Below are positions 1-10,134 of a stretch of DNA of 64,000 nucleotides, piece by piece. Position 1 is the stretch's first letter; each line of letters begins with the position of its first letter. The stretch is taken from contig NC_088312.1 in assembly GCF_910592395.1 (NCBI RefSeq), positions 21,647,292-21,711,291 of the forward strand. The letters are read 5' to 3'. The DNA is from Lineus longissimus. Lineage: Eukaryota; Nemertea; Pilidiophora; Heteronemertea; Lineidae. The notes beneath the pieces were generated by a model. That model was not told the origin of the DNA, did not search any database, and saw nothing but the letters and a program-made list of their open reading frames with translations. Position numbers and translations under genes: made by a program.

Positions 1-955
1 TACTTTTGGCTATATCTCATGAATTATGCTAGCTGGAATCATGATATTTTAACTGAGGACAGAACTCATGAGACTACATCACATAATACCCGGGTTTTTG
101 ATTTGACCTACTTTTCAAGGTCACAGGGGTCAAGTAGCGTAAATTGACCATCAGTGGTTTCCGGAGCATATATCCGTAACCATAAATGCTGGGCATTTCA
201 TCTCTGGGTGGTTTGAAGTGTTATGGTACCATTGTGCCTTTTGGCAGTTTTGACGGTTTTCGACCTACACTTGGCCCCAGGGGGCGCTTCATGCGAAAAA
301 CTACTTTTGGCTATATCTCATGAATTATGCTAGCTTGAATCATGATATTTTTTACTGAGGACAGTACTCATGAGATTACATCACATAATACCCGGGTTTT
401 TGATTTGACCTACTTTTCAAGGTCACAGGGGTCAAGTAGCGTAAATTGACCATCAGTGGTTTCCGGAACATATATCCGTAACCATAAATGCTGGCCATTT
501 CATCTCTGGGTGGTTTGAAGGTCTTATGGTACCATTGTGCCTTTTGGAAGTTTTGACGGTTTTCGACCTACACTTGGCCCCAGGGGGCGCTTTATGCAAA
601 AAACTACTTTTGGCTATATCTCATGAATTATGCTAGCTTGAATCATGATATTTTTACTCAGGACAGTACTCATGAGACTACATCACATAATACCCGGGTT
701 TTTGATTTGACCTACTTTTCAAGGTCACAGGGGTCAAGTAGCATAAATTGACCATCAGTGGTTTCCGGAGCATATATCCGTAACCATAAATGCTAGGCAT
801 TTCATCTCTGGGTGGTTTGAAGGTCTTATGGTACCATTGTGCGTTTTGGCAGTTTCGACGGTTTTCAACCTACACCTGGCCCCAGGGGGCGCTTCATGCG
901 AAAAACTACTTTCGGCTATATCTCAGGAATTATGCTAGCTAAAATCATGATTTTT
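1..955. repeat. Satellite-type tandem array, unit about 302 bp, three full units plus a partial
   Basis: Units begin at 1, 302 and 605 with TACTTTTGGCTATATCTCA, and a fourth partial unit begins at 907 (TACTTTCGGC). The three full units are 301, 303 and 302 bp and differ by scattered substitutions and one-base indels. The array touches the left edge of the window, so it probably continues outside. Each full unit carries TCAAGGTCA, then CAG, then GGGTCA (at 116, 418 and 720), preceded by TGACCT. These are half sites of the nuclear-receptor type. No open frame runs through the units, so I read this as noncoding satellite DNA. Confidence 0.93.
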
Positions 956-1515
956 TTTGATATGTGCGTTGGGGATGACTAGAGGAAGGTTCCTTTTGAA
1001 AACCAGCTCGTTCTGATTGTCAATATGCTCACAGGGCGGCGTGCTTGAAATTGGTTTCCGTCAATTTCGAGGAGAACCGTCTGATTAAATTCATTTTTGG
1101 TATGTACGTTGAGGGTGACTAGAGCGAGGCTCCTTTCGAAAACGGTGGCGTTCCGATTATCAATATGGCCAATAGGGCAGCTTGCTTGAAATCGGTTTCC
1201 GTCAATTTCGAGGCGAACCGTTTGTCCGATCAAATTCATTTTTGGTATGTACGTTGGGGGTGACTAGAGCGAGGTTCCTTTCGAAAACAGGCTCGTTCTG
1301 ATTCTTAATATGGTCACCAGGGCAACGTGCTTGAAATCGGTTTCCGTCAATTTCGAGGAGAACGGCTTGGAGGATGGAATCAATTTTTAGTGAGTGTAGG
1401 CCTAATGCAGTTTTGTAAGGGGAAGGTTCCTTTCGAAAATCAGCGCGATTCGAAATTCAATATGGCCGCCACGCTCACATCCTCAAAATAGGTTTCCACA
1501 ATTTTAATTTCCATA
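956..1515. repeat. Second tandem array, unit about 140-152 bp, four diverged copies
   Basis: The anchor GGTTCC (or GGCTCC) followed by TTTCGAAAA recurs at 989, 1128, 1273 and 1425, giving spacings of about 140, 145 and 152 bp. GACTAGAG recurs at 977, 1117 and 1262. Each unit also holds a GTTTCCGTCAATTTCGAGG-like segment, degenerate in the fourth. The copies are clearly more diverged than those of the preceding satellite. A minus-strand open frame (979-1239) crosses two units and repeats a short peptide of the LLEIDGNQFQA type. I regard it as an accident of the repeat. Confidence 0.85.
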
Positions 1516-1937
1516 TGCAAACTAGCCACTCCACTAAGCCAACTTCACCATTATCTCACCTTCAACCTTAATAGGCTGAGGGGTTATGCTCGCTTTGCGA
1601 TGCTATTTTTATCCGCTGGCATGGGTTATTTTATTTCATCGCGTCTTCTTCTTTTTTCGTCTTCCCTAGGTCCATTTGGCTAAGGATTGGGGCGAGTTTG
1701 CCCAATGCTCAAATAGACAACTGGATTAACACAAGCGGTTTAACGCCCACCAAACAACCGATATCTTAGAGCACCTGACTTGTTGAAAGCTCCTTTAGGT
1801 TCAGCTGGCGCAAGCTATTTTCTCCAAAATTATCGTCTGCTTTTAAAATGTTATTCTGACAAAATGAGTAATTTGGTTCTTAGTATCTAGTTTCAAATGT
1901 AGAATCATCTATGTTAGTATTCAGAAAGCTGCCTATT

Positions 1938-2159
1938 AATCAGGCATCGCCAGTGCCTAATCACCCCGACACCTAGCGGATAAGTATAGTACCTGTGTCG
2001 ACTTGTGACGATAGACGTAATGCTGGGATCCAAAGAACCTTTCAATTGAATCAGGCATCGCCAGTGCCTAATCACCCCGACACCTAGCGGATAAGTATAG
2101 TACCTGTGTCGACTTGTGACGATAGACGTAATGCTGGGATCCAAAGAACCTTTTAATTG
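1938..2159. repeat. Direct tandem duplication, 2 x 111 bp
   Basis: The segment starting AATCAGGCATCGCCAGTGCC at 1938 is repeated at 2049 with essentially one substitution (CTTTCAATTG against CTTTTAATTG at the end). The near identity implies a recent event. The unit is 37 codons long, so a minus-strand frame (1914-2237) passes through both copies unbroken. Its peptide is simply duplicated and has no recognisable domain. AGGCA...TGCCT near the start of each copy can form a short hairpin. Confidence 0.92.
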
Positions 2160-2494
2160 AATTTGATCCAAAAAGAGGGTTTTGATTATACCCAGAGTGC
2201 CACAGGCTAAATATATTGAAGAGGTCACTGTTTGCAAATACTGGTAGAGCTAAACAGTAAACCTATCCCAGCACATTTTGTAATAACGTTATTCCTTTTG
2301 GCACGAAGTGACCTCAGGTAACTAATCCGTAGATCAGTAAGCAGGACTGGTATCATTGAGGGTTTGTTCTAGCAGTGTAATGGTTTTCTCCTTGTGCGAA
2401 ATCTTATCATGTTTCGTTATCGGCTAAACTTTCTCTGTTGTAATATTGAAGTCGTTTTTGCGCATTACTCTGTTCTATTTCTCCATATCACCAG

Positions 2495-2608
2495 TCATAC
2501 TGCTGATATCGTCCACCAGCTCCTCAGCATGATTTTTCACATTGATAAGTTGAGTGATATAAAAATAGATGTCTCCATGTGTACTATTCATTGGGCCCGA
2601 CCAAGAAG
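2495..2608 (+). CDS. Candidate internal exon, unknown protein
   Basis: A pyrimidine-rich tract ending CACCAG precedes position 2495, and AAG|GTGAGA follows 2608, both close to consensus. The 114 bp are open in one frame, which starts with one base and ends with two, so the exon is symmetric (phase 2/2). The peptide runs HTADIVHQLL...KIDVSMCTIHWARPR and has balanced composition, but I do not recognise it. The frame closes immediately inside the putative intron. No neighbouring exon with matching phase was identified. Chance remains possible. Confidence 0.25.
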
Positions 2609-3263
2609 GTGAGATAGAACATGAACACGAATTGATATTAATGATGTTGGAGGGAGAACCACCTATCAGTTGGGAGAACCACTTTATCATGACCTAAGTT
2701 TATATTTTTATGTGTTTTAATAGACCTGCTCAATCACTAGAAAACATTTAAAAACCTCAAACCTCGTATAAGGAGAGGCGCGTGTGATAGAAAAATCAGA
2801 AATCAAATGGTGGATGTTGGCTGTTGTAATGAACTGTGGCTTAGGGCCTGTTGCTTTGCTTGATAGTATGTTTTGCCTAGTCCGCAGTCTAGTATGCCCA
2901 ATATTTTCAACCAACTGTTCTGGAAATATTGGTTTCATTCGTAAGTGATAAGAGCGATTATCAGGGCCACGGTTCAGGTGGAGCTTCAAATCATTACAAA
3001 TAATTTCCGTCATGTTTAAGTGGTAGGCCTATTGGCGTTATATTACCGTTTGAAACTATCACTGGGCTACTACGGCAATTAAAGGTTCTATAAGAAAATC
3101 ATACTTAAAAAATCGTGTACATGTATGTTACACAGCGTTTTCTTTGGGCGTCGTGCAAGTTTAAACAACCTTACGCTTATTCAGTAGGCCTACACATCCA
3201 CAGTTTTAAACTTGGATTGGATCAATCTCATCTATAAATTGAAAAACGTCGAGAATTTGATAA

Positions 3264-3440
3264 CAGTGACGTCACTGGTGTGATCCAAACCTGTCCGCCC
3301 CCACGAGTCCACCATCAAATCGATTCAATAGAAGAAGACTGAAAGCGCCCGCCTCGAATAGTTGCCACACCAGAAGCGGAAAGCAGACATTGGGATAGCA
3401 TCATCAGCTTTGGTTACCATCGTTACCAGCGTGTAAGGTG
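3264..3440 (+). promoter_or_regulatory. Promoter-like block with a perfect CRE palindrome
   Basis: A 14-bp perfect palindrome, CAGTGACGTCACTG (3264-3277), contains the full CREB/ATF site TGACGTCA. It is followed by about 150 bp visibly richer in G+C than the surroundings, with CCGCCCCCA (Sp1/KLF-like) and AGAAGCGGAAAG (ETS-like). The block ends near GTGTAAGGTGGGTG, which could supply a 5' splice donor for a noncoding first exon. TCTATAAATTG lies just upstream (about 3229). This would suit transcription to the right, but no transcript evidence is available. Confidence 0.35.
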
Positions 3441-3930
3441 GGTGTACACTTTAAATTTATTTTGTTGATATTCCGTGTTTGGGAAACAAATGGGTGATGT
3501 GGTATTGGTATTGTACAGGAGACAGATTTAGACGTGTACTATTGATTGATAGATTTGGTGTGAAGAGGGTAATGCGCATGAAAATAGGTCCCCTGAACAA
3601 ATGAATCTTTTGTATTTTGTAGGTTGCTAATGCACGATGTGCAATGTTACATTTTCTTATTTTGTCTCCTTTTTTGCAACATGACTTTGCCATATGTACA
3701 ATGTATTCTATCAAGGGTTAGCTGAAAACAGCCCTCAATTTTGCAAATCTATAAGGCCTATCAGTACGCATACAAAATAGACCTATATCACGCGGACCAC
3801 CTTCTAGAGTAGTATGTATCATGATTATCAGCATGTTCTCCAAGCAATAGTTTGGCCATTTTGTTTTTGGTGTTGCTTAAATTGGCAAAAAGCGATAGGT
3901 TATAGGCCTAAGCCGTACTGATTAGCAGTG

Positions 3931-4359
3931 ATGGATAACCTGGGCAATTTCTTAGTTGATAAGTTATGGGAATCCGAAGAGCGAATATTTGCAGTCAACG
4001 TGTTTTTGTCAATCATATGGGAGGGTGTAAATCCTATGTTTGACATATCTCAGTCGTCCGCACTTATCCTAGCTACCGCCTTCTCCCCCATATGGACGTG
4101 TCACCTGTTCGTACTCCGTCGCCTGTTAATTCGTCACACGGGGTGTGTACACAACTCTGTGATGCTTGCACGTAGCGTGGGCGCACAGTGCGTCGTCACG
4201 TTGTGTCCATTGGCCAAATCTATCGTTTCTTACTGTTCCCCGCATTGTTTGGAGAATGCTGCAAGCAACAGATTGGTTCGGCTGGTTAAAGAGGCCATTA
4301 CTGTAGGCTGTTGTAGTTTTGTCACCTTAATCTTGTCTGTAGGATATGGGGAATCATGA
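3931..4359 (+). CDS. Unassigned ORF, 142 aa
   Basis: The ATG at 3931 has a good context (GCAGTGATGG). The frame runs 142 codons to a TGA. The N-terminal third (MDNLGNFLVDKLWESEERIF...) is hydrophilic and protein-like. The remainder is rich in Cys, Ser and hydrophobic residues and matches no family I know. Donor-like GGGAGG|GTGTAA at about codon 35 could end an exon in phase 1, the phase needed by the candidate exon at 5233. It lies downstream of the CRE block. An intronless gene this small with no homology is doubtful. Confidence 0.22.
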   Translation: MDNLGNFLVDKLWESEERIFAVNVFLSIIWEGVNPMFDISQSSALILATAFSPIWTCHLFVLRRLLIRHTGCVHNSVMLARSVGAQCVVTLCPLAKSIVSYCSPHCLENAASNRLVRLVKEAITVGCCSFVTLILSVGYGES

Positions 4360-5232
4360 AGACGTGCTATTTGTCTAAGGAGTGAAGCGTTATTGTGAAA
4401 AGTATCTCAAGATCTCAGCAGCTTAAACCAAATCGGACTGATGCATTTCAACTAAACAATGGTCCACCCAAATATCTACAAACAGCGAATTCAACATGTT
4501 GAATGTTTCATGAGTTTCCGCTTGTTTAGGGTGATTTATAAACGAATGCTGTCTTAGTCGGGTTTATAGACAGTGAAGCTAATGAGACCGCACCACAATT
4601 GAGTATACCCCAACCTCGTAAGTGATAAGATTCTTGACAATCTGGGGTATTGATTCTCCAGGGGGATTAATGTTGTCTTTCTAATGTCATAAATTGAGAA
4701 GTATTTCTAATATCTTTAATCACATTATCTTCACCGCTCTCGGGTTAAATTAGGTCATGTGGAAGAGTTTTAGACAAATCGTACTTACGCATCTAAATGT
4801 TTAAAAAGTAATTTTGTCGTATCAAAGTTTGGTTTTGGCAGAACCCTGATTAGATCCTTCATAGTCTGCAGTTTCTTGGACTTGTCAGGTAACGCTGTAG
4901 TATAAAGATATTAAGCTTAACTCTTTATCATTCAATTCCAACATGCGATCTGTACAAACTTCACTTCAGAGAAAACATGAATAATAATGACAAGACTTCA
5001 CAACAGGCCTTGAATTAAGTGAACGATCACTGAAAATGACAGACACCACTGAAACCGAAGCTTGACAGGCACTATTCACCTGTGCCCGACCAAACAATAC
5101 GCGAACTGTCAGGCATGAAACCCATGCTGTCCAGCGCCACCAAATTAGTTATGTTGGTTTACGTTGCGGGTTTCATAGACTTCTATTCTATTTTCTCTTA
5201 CGAGCATTCTATCACATGCCATTATTGTTCAG

Positions 5233-5367
5233 CACCAATTGTCGTTTTTACCCTGGTGACTCATCCTCGGCACAAGCTCCACAAGCTACCCATGTTTCTC
5301 ACTTGGATCGCAGCTTTTACTTGCCTCCTCATTCAACAAACATGGCAATCAAAGAAAGAAGCCCTTG
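5233..5367 (+). CDS. Candidate exon of a membrane protein, containing SINE-related sequence
   Basis: The acceptor tract ends ATTGTTCAG before 5233, and CTTG|GTGAGT follows 5367. The 135 bp are open, phase 1 on both sides, encoding PIVVFTLVTHPRHKLHKL followed by a hydrophobic stretch and QQTWQSKKEAL. The exit phase fits the candidate exon at 8014. However, 5278-5326 is homologous to the central part of the SINE at 8566-8970 (24 of 25 bases identical over the core), so part of this exon would be transposon-derived. A RhoGAP exon on the opposite strand lies only 306 bp away. Either the two genes are interleaved or this call is false. Confidence 0.2.
5278..5326 (-). mobile_element. SINE fragment (central domain only)
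   Basis: The stretch CAAGCTACCCATGTTTCTCA at 5282 and its flanks match 8732 onward inside the intact SINE, in the same orientation, with one mismatch over 25 bases and weaker similarity extending to about 5326. The tRNA-like head and (GAA)n tail of the SINE are absent. A conserved internal domain or an old truncated copy would explain this. Confidence 0.5.
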
Positions 5368-5673
5368 GTGAGTAGCGATGAGACTATCTGCATCGAAGAT
5401 TATGTTACCAATAACTTATCCCTTTCACTGCCAAGACGTATTTGACCGAATTGAAAATGTGAACAAAACTTTGAAAAGTATACTATCCTGTCCTATCACA
5501 CGATGACTTGACTGAGTGAAATACTAATGTCATGTGGTTTCAATAATACTTCAGATTTTCTTCCATTTTTTACCTTGATCAAAGTGGTCACTGGCAGTGA
5601 AAGTCCAGATGGACTACATCACAGCTCTGCTGATGAAATGTCGATGACTTTGGATGAACCAAAAAATACTCAC

Positions 5674-5802
5674 TGATAGCAAATTTCAACTTGTCATAGA
5701 AATCAAATGGGAAGAGAGGTTCTTTAAGTTCTCTGAAGAACAGCTTCAATGCACCAGTTAACACATGGAAATCCCACATCGTATCATCTAAGTCGTATGG
5801 TT
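5674..5802 (-). CDS. Internal exon of a RhoGAP-domain protein (ARHGAP9/12/15/27-like)
   Basis: On the minus strand the exon is bounded by the acceptor CCTCTTCTGCAG and the perfect donor ATCA|GTGAGT. Its 129 bp encode PYDLDDTMWDFHVLTG followed by ALKLFFRELKEPLFPFDF and YDKLKFAI. This matches the middle of the RhoGAP fold, which accelerates GTP hydrolysis by Rho-family GTPases at membranes and the cytoskeleton. The conserved Lys and Arg of the LKxFFREL motif are present; the usual Pro of RELPEPL is Lys here. The arginine finger (GIYRVSG region) belongs to an upstream exon that I could not find between 5.8 kb and about 20 kb. The next downstream exon was also not found. Introns are therefore probably long, or this is an isolated exon copy. 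Subfamily assignment is by resemblance only. Confidence 0.85.
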
Positions 5803-8013
5803 CTGCAGAAGAGGTTTCAGAGGAACATGTCATATTGAGCAAAATGCCACCTCCAGAATGCACAATGTATAAGTTTCAATAAAAATGTCCCAGTCATATC
5901 AACTCTGCGACTCTGAAGTTCTGTCATTCTGTTTCCTGCAATTGGCAAGTTGAGCACTGAAAAGTTGTCTCGGTGAGATGAGACAATGACCCCAAACTGA
6001 GGAATATATGGCTATCAAGCTTGCTCGGGAAGTTGACCTGCAATAGACCAGCATCCTATCCAGGGGAAGTTATACTCCTAGTCACTTAAATGCTTCGGAA
6101 TCAGGGATAAGCTCCGGCCAGGAAAATAGTAGATAAGAATACATGCTGACTTCATTTCATTCACTAACAATAATTTTTTTACGGACGGGTGCAGAGTTAA
6201 GACAAAGGAAAAAAACATCATACTCGCATGATTCAAAGGGTTAATTTGAAATCTACAGAGTTTTCAAAGGAACCTCTTTCTCGAATCACATACAAATAGT
6301 GAAGAAAAATTTGTGAGATGAAATGAAATGTTCTCCACGCAATTAACAGAATGAAACGGCCAGGGGCCATTGTGCTCACCGTATAGATATTTGGTGCTTT
6401 GGAATTCATCCAGGTTAAGAAACATTGTACATGTACATCATAATGACCAGGGTGTGATAAGGAACTACATAACGATATGTTGATCTTTTCTCAAACATGT
6501 ACATTAAAAACGTAAGAATGTGTATTGATCAACTTAAAGTCAAAGACCTGTTAAATGAATAGAGCATGCCAACGTTTAAGTAATAAGTATGATGATTGAA
6601 ACGGCCAGTGATACGTCTCTAAAGCATATAAAGGTGATTGATGGCATAATAAATGTTTTTTAGCATCACATTTTGCCGTGAAACTTTTACAGTACTGTTT
6701 ATATCCGAAAACGCAACTGTATGGCAGAAATCTGACGATCAAACGTGAACCACATTATTCTTTGTGATGTTCCATATCCAACGAGGCAGGGTGATGTGAA
6801 TTTATGGTTGATAAGTAAGACATCCCCGTCATGTCAACATCACTCTCAAACTAACATACAGAACAAGGCCTTTGTTTTATTTGCTTCGGAACGATTGCTT
6901 TCCCCCTGAAAGAGTCTGCTGGCTGTTCGGGAATTCATATTGCGTCGTCAGTATTTGATGGCCGATAAATGTACGAAAGTGTGGCCCTCAGTCAACTAGA
7001 TTTGCCATGGATGACATGGCTGGAAATGGGGCGTAAAACGAGAATGGCTTGCATCACTGCTGTATTTGTTATAACGAAATCTCGCAGACAAATCGTCGGT
7101 CTAGGCAGTTCTGGTTTCACCGATCACTCAAGTAAAGATGACGTTCTATTTTTCTCGTTGCATAAATAATCATACTTTATTTTTCCTTTCCTCTTTATGA
7201 TTTTATATTAGGTTCCAAATGTTTGAGGTTTTAAAAATGATCTGTAGTGGAGTTTCGTGGCTTGCAACTCAAACTACATTCCGATAAAAAAGCATTTCTT
7301 ATATCTTGCCCTTAACCCGTGAACATTTGTTGCATACGGCTGTGTTGAAACCCACAAACTCTTGGCTATCCCCCAAGGAGACATTTTCATGTCTGCGTGA
7401 AGCTGTTGTATCCTTTTAAAAATTCATGATCTGAATACAATAGTTCGCTGACTGTACTCTGCAGATACATCCACGTGCTAGCCTTATTAGTTGCAGCAAC
7501 ATAACATGACGTACACCTCATTTGCCGCGGCTAAAATGACATTCATTACTTTATATTTTGTCTAATTTCAAAAAGCAATGGTTGAATTGCAATCTGGCTT
7601 GAAATGCTCCGAGTAAATACCTTCTATTCAATACTTTGTACCCCGAAACACTGCCAAAGCTAAGGGTGTGTTTGTGTTCTCATAAGCCCAGTATATTGCT
7701 CAGTGCAATATTTTATAGTGCATTACAGTCCATGATAAGGCAAAAACGCCTCATTTCACTGTCATGTGTAATGAATTTATCAATATGCAGTGTAATTATT
7801 TTATAGGCTGACACATTTAAATATTATTGAATAGATTCAATTTGTTTGATCACTGAGGGCTTCAGATACTAGAAGTCACCGGTGACTTGACGCTCACATC
7901 CGCGGATTAAAAAAGGAGGAATATAGAATAAAATATTGACATTGACACAGCGTCGCCAAGTGTCGGTACCAAAGCTTCGAGTTACCCCTAATCATGTTAT
8001 CACATTCTCCCAG
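5803..8013. other. Intron or intergenic sequence
   Basis: No protein domain is recognisable. At 6380-6425 (minus) a short ATG-initiated frame MFLNLDEFQSTKYLY ends at TACG|GTGAGC and could be a small first coding exon, but nothing else supports it. The rest is AT-rich with TGTACATG-type palindromes. Confidence 0.5.
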
Positions 8014-8150
8014 GTCTGTCCTGTATTCTTTTATTATGGAGTTTGTGTGATATGTCAGTGGTCACCCGAATCACAATCCTTTTTTGGCTTATCTCTGATA
8101 TACAACAGAGGGGACAGAGCATGTCGCGAACACCAAGTATGCGGGCGCAA
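8014..8150 (+). CDS. Candidate exon with a hydrophobic, membrane-like segment
   Basis: A strong acceptor (TTATCACATTCTCCCAG) and a strong donor (CGCAA|GTAAGT) bound 137 bp. Read with two leading bases, the frame gives LSCILLLWSLCDMSVV, then TRITILFWLISDIQQRGQSM and SRTPSMRAQ, ending in phase 0. A membrane helix followed by a basic, Ser-rich loop is plausible. The entry phase fits the candidate exon at 5233-5367. A second frame (VCPVFFYYGVCVICQ...) is also open, which weakens the argument. I do not recognise the family. Confidence 0.25.
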
Positions 8151-8554
8151 GTAAGTTGCATATTTGTGGTATGATCATGGCATTCATTTATACATTGCCT
8201 TTCTCTGGCTTCTAATATAAGTTGAAACAAATGTGCAGGGCAATATTTGACTGCCTGAATAAGTTTCTGTTTGATATATTATGCACTGGTGTCATTTTCT
8301 GTCTGCGCTGGGGCTACTGTGGGAGAGAATAATCAATTATAGTTCGTGTCAGGTCGGAAGACTGTTTTATCTCACAATATCCATAATCATCATAATCATT
8401 AAATTGTTGACAGCAGTTTCCTATCGAATAAGGAAGACTGTCATCAGAATTTATAAAGACAATGCTTTATTTATTCTTGCTGTCATGAAAAAGAGTCACT
8501 GAGAGAGTCCTCCTCCCTTATTGGGTCTTAGGCCTGCGAGTTACAATAGGGTGC

Positions 8555-8565
8555 ATTTAATTACT
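8555..8565. repeat. Target-site duplication, left copy
   Basis: ATTTAATTACT at 8555-8565 is identical to 8971-8981 on the other side of the SINE. This is the expected footprint of insertion by target-primed reverse transcription. Confidence 0.85.
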
Positions 8566-8970
8566 TCTTCTTCTTCTTCTTCAGCGTTCGCTCTGCACTT
8601 GGAGGGGTCGTTCTCCTAGGAGTAATCCTCCTCCAAGGCGGGATGAGCGCATCCTGCGTGCCACTACGGTTAGGCGCCAATTGGGTTTATTGGCCTAGTG
8701 GTCCGACTTTGGCGAGAGAGATAGAGTCCACGCAAGCTACTCATGTTTCTCACTTGGTGGGGTCTTAGCTTGCCCTGGCATAGACACCAGGTACAAGGAA
8801 CCTCGGTTTTGAGTCTCATTCGAAGGACTGTGAAGAGCCAGGAATTTTAGTTCCTTGAAAGCCACGCCGGTTCATCCAGACATACGATCATGGGTTCTTC
8901 CCGGGATCGAACCCTGGCCCTATTGCGTGGTGGCCAGCAGTGTAAACCACTAGGCCATGAGGCTCCTTGT
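8566..8970 (-). mobile_element. Complete tRNA-derived SINE with (GAA)n tail
   Basis: Read on the minus strand, the element starts with GCCTCATGGCCTAGTGGTTT, which contains a good RNA polymerase III A box (TGGCCTAGTGG). It continues to a perfect B box (GGGTTCGATCCC), so the head is a tRNA relative. A body of about 300 bp of unknown origin follows, and the 3' end is a (GAA)n tract, seen as (CTT)n at 8566-8580. Identical 11-bp duplications flank it. Such elements are noncoding and rely on a LINE for transposition. The body contains a second TGGCCTAGTGG on the plus strand (8690), so the body may itself include part of another tRNA-like copy in the opposite direction. Confidence 0.88.
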
Positions 8971-8981
8971 ATTTAATTACT
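8971..8981. repeat. Target-site duplication, right copy
   Basis: ATTTAATTACT, the partner of 8555-8565. Confidence 0.85.
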
Positions 8982-9775
8982 ATCGCGCAGCTTTCGGGCT
9001 CCACTTTTCCAACTGGGCTGATCTAACGTGTTCTCGTTGTCATGGTTGTAAGTAAAGCCTCTGAGAAGGTCTGCCCTCAGTGAAAGTATTCGACATCATA
9101 TAAGTACATGTATAAAGAATTCCCCGCCGTCATGTACATGGCATCCTGTCGGTGTCCGCCTTGCATGCGACCAAAAGAATGGCATGTGACTCACTGTTTC
9201 GGCTTGCCATCCAGGGAGTGATTTCCATAGAAACAATAGTATGTCTATATTACTTTCGAGGAACTAACTTCTGATTCACTTGGTCCTTTCTTCTTTCATA
9301 ATAATTTGAATAATCGAGTTCCTGCTACAGTTTATGCATGCGGTATGCGAATCGTGGGCACCTGATGATTGTACCAATTTATGCAAGACTAGAAGGATAA
9401 TGGATTCCGAACACGTATCCATCTTCACCGTAAATTCCAATGGGGCGTCCTTCGCCCATATTACGTGTTCACCAAACCAGTCTTAACCCACTGAGGATTC
9501 TGCCTATTATCTTTGGCATTGCATTACGTTTGAAACTGGTCTGGAAGGAAAGCAGCGGATTTGCAATTGCATCTGGTTAGTATCTTACCATGACAAAAAA
9601 GTACTGTAGGGAAAGCTTTTACAGAATTCGCACTCTGAGACCAGGTCTGAAATGTCGGTAACTATACTTAACTCGTCCGCGCGCCACACCGAACTAAATA
9701 GTATGACCGGGTGAAGACCACGTCGTCGTCGCTAAGTTTATCGTTATTAGAATCACTGGCTACTGTGAAAGAAAA

Positions 9776-10003
9776 CTAAATAGATAATGGTATTTTTTGG
9801 GACGCGGAGACTATGATGTGCTGAGATTGCCCGATAACTATGATTCGGAATAGAGAAAAAAATCGTCGGGAAAGTCGAGATAGAGGTCGTCGGGGACGGG
9901 GATTTGCAAAATATGACAAACGCGAATCGAGATACTGATATTTGGCGGGGCTGGGGATTTGGTTGAAATCGCTCGGAGTATGATCTTCTTTTTTACTGGA
10001 CAT
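9776..10003 (-). CDS. Unassigned small ORF, 75 aa
   Basis: From an ATG at 10003 (minus) the frame reads MSSKKEDHTPSDFNQIPSPA, then KYQYLDSRLSYFANPRPRRP, and ends with a basic and hydrophobic tail. A second minus frame (9838-10134) is open over the same bases and ends PVPDDLYLDFPDDFF. Both look better than random, partly because the stretch is richer in G+C than its surroundings. A CA-rich simple tract (10030-10060) lies just upstream on the minus strand. No domain is recognised. Confidence 0.2.
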   Translation of the reverse strand: MSSKKEDHTPSDFNQIPSPAKYQYLDSRLSYFANPRPRRPLSRLSRRFFSLFRIIVIGQSQHIIVSASQKIPLSI

Positions 10004-10134
10004 TGGACAGGTACCCCCTCCCCCCTCCCCAACACACACACATACAACACACACAAATTGCTTTGGAACCAGTGCGGAAAGGTCGGAACAGCGGTCAGAT
10101 CTACGACACTAATATCGGCTGCTCCAACTCTCAA

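Noticed and set aside
979-1239. Minus-strand 86-codon ORF
   Set aside because: It is a repeated peptide created by the tandem array, with no domain and no splice signals.
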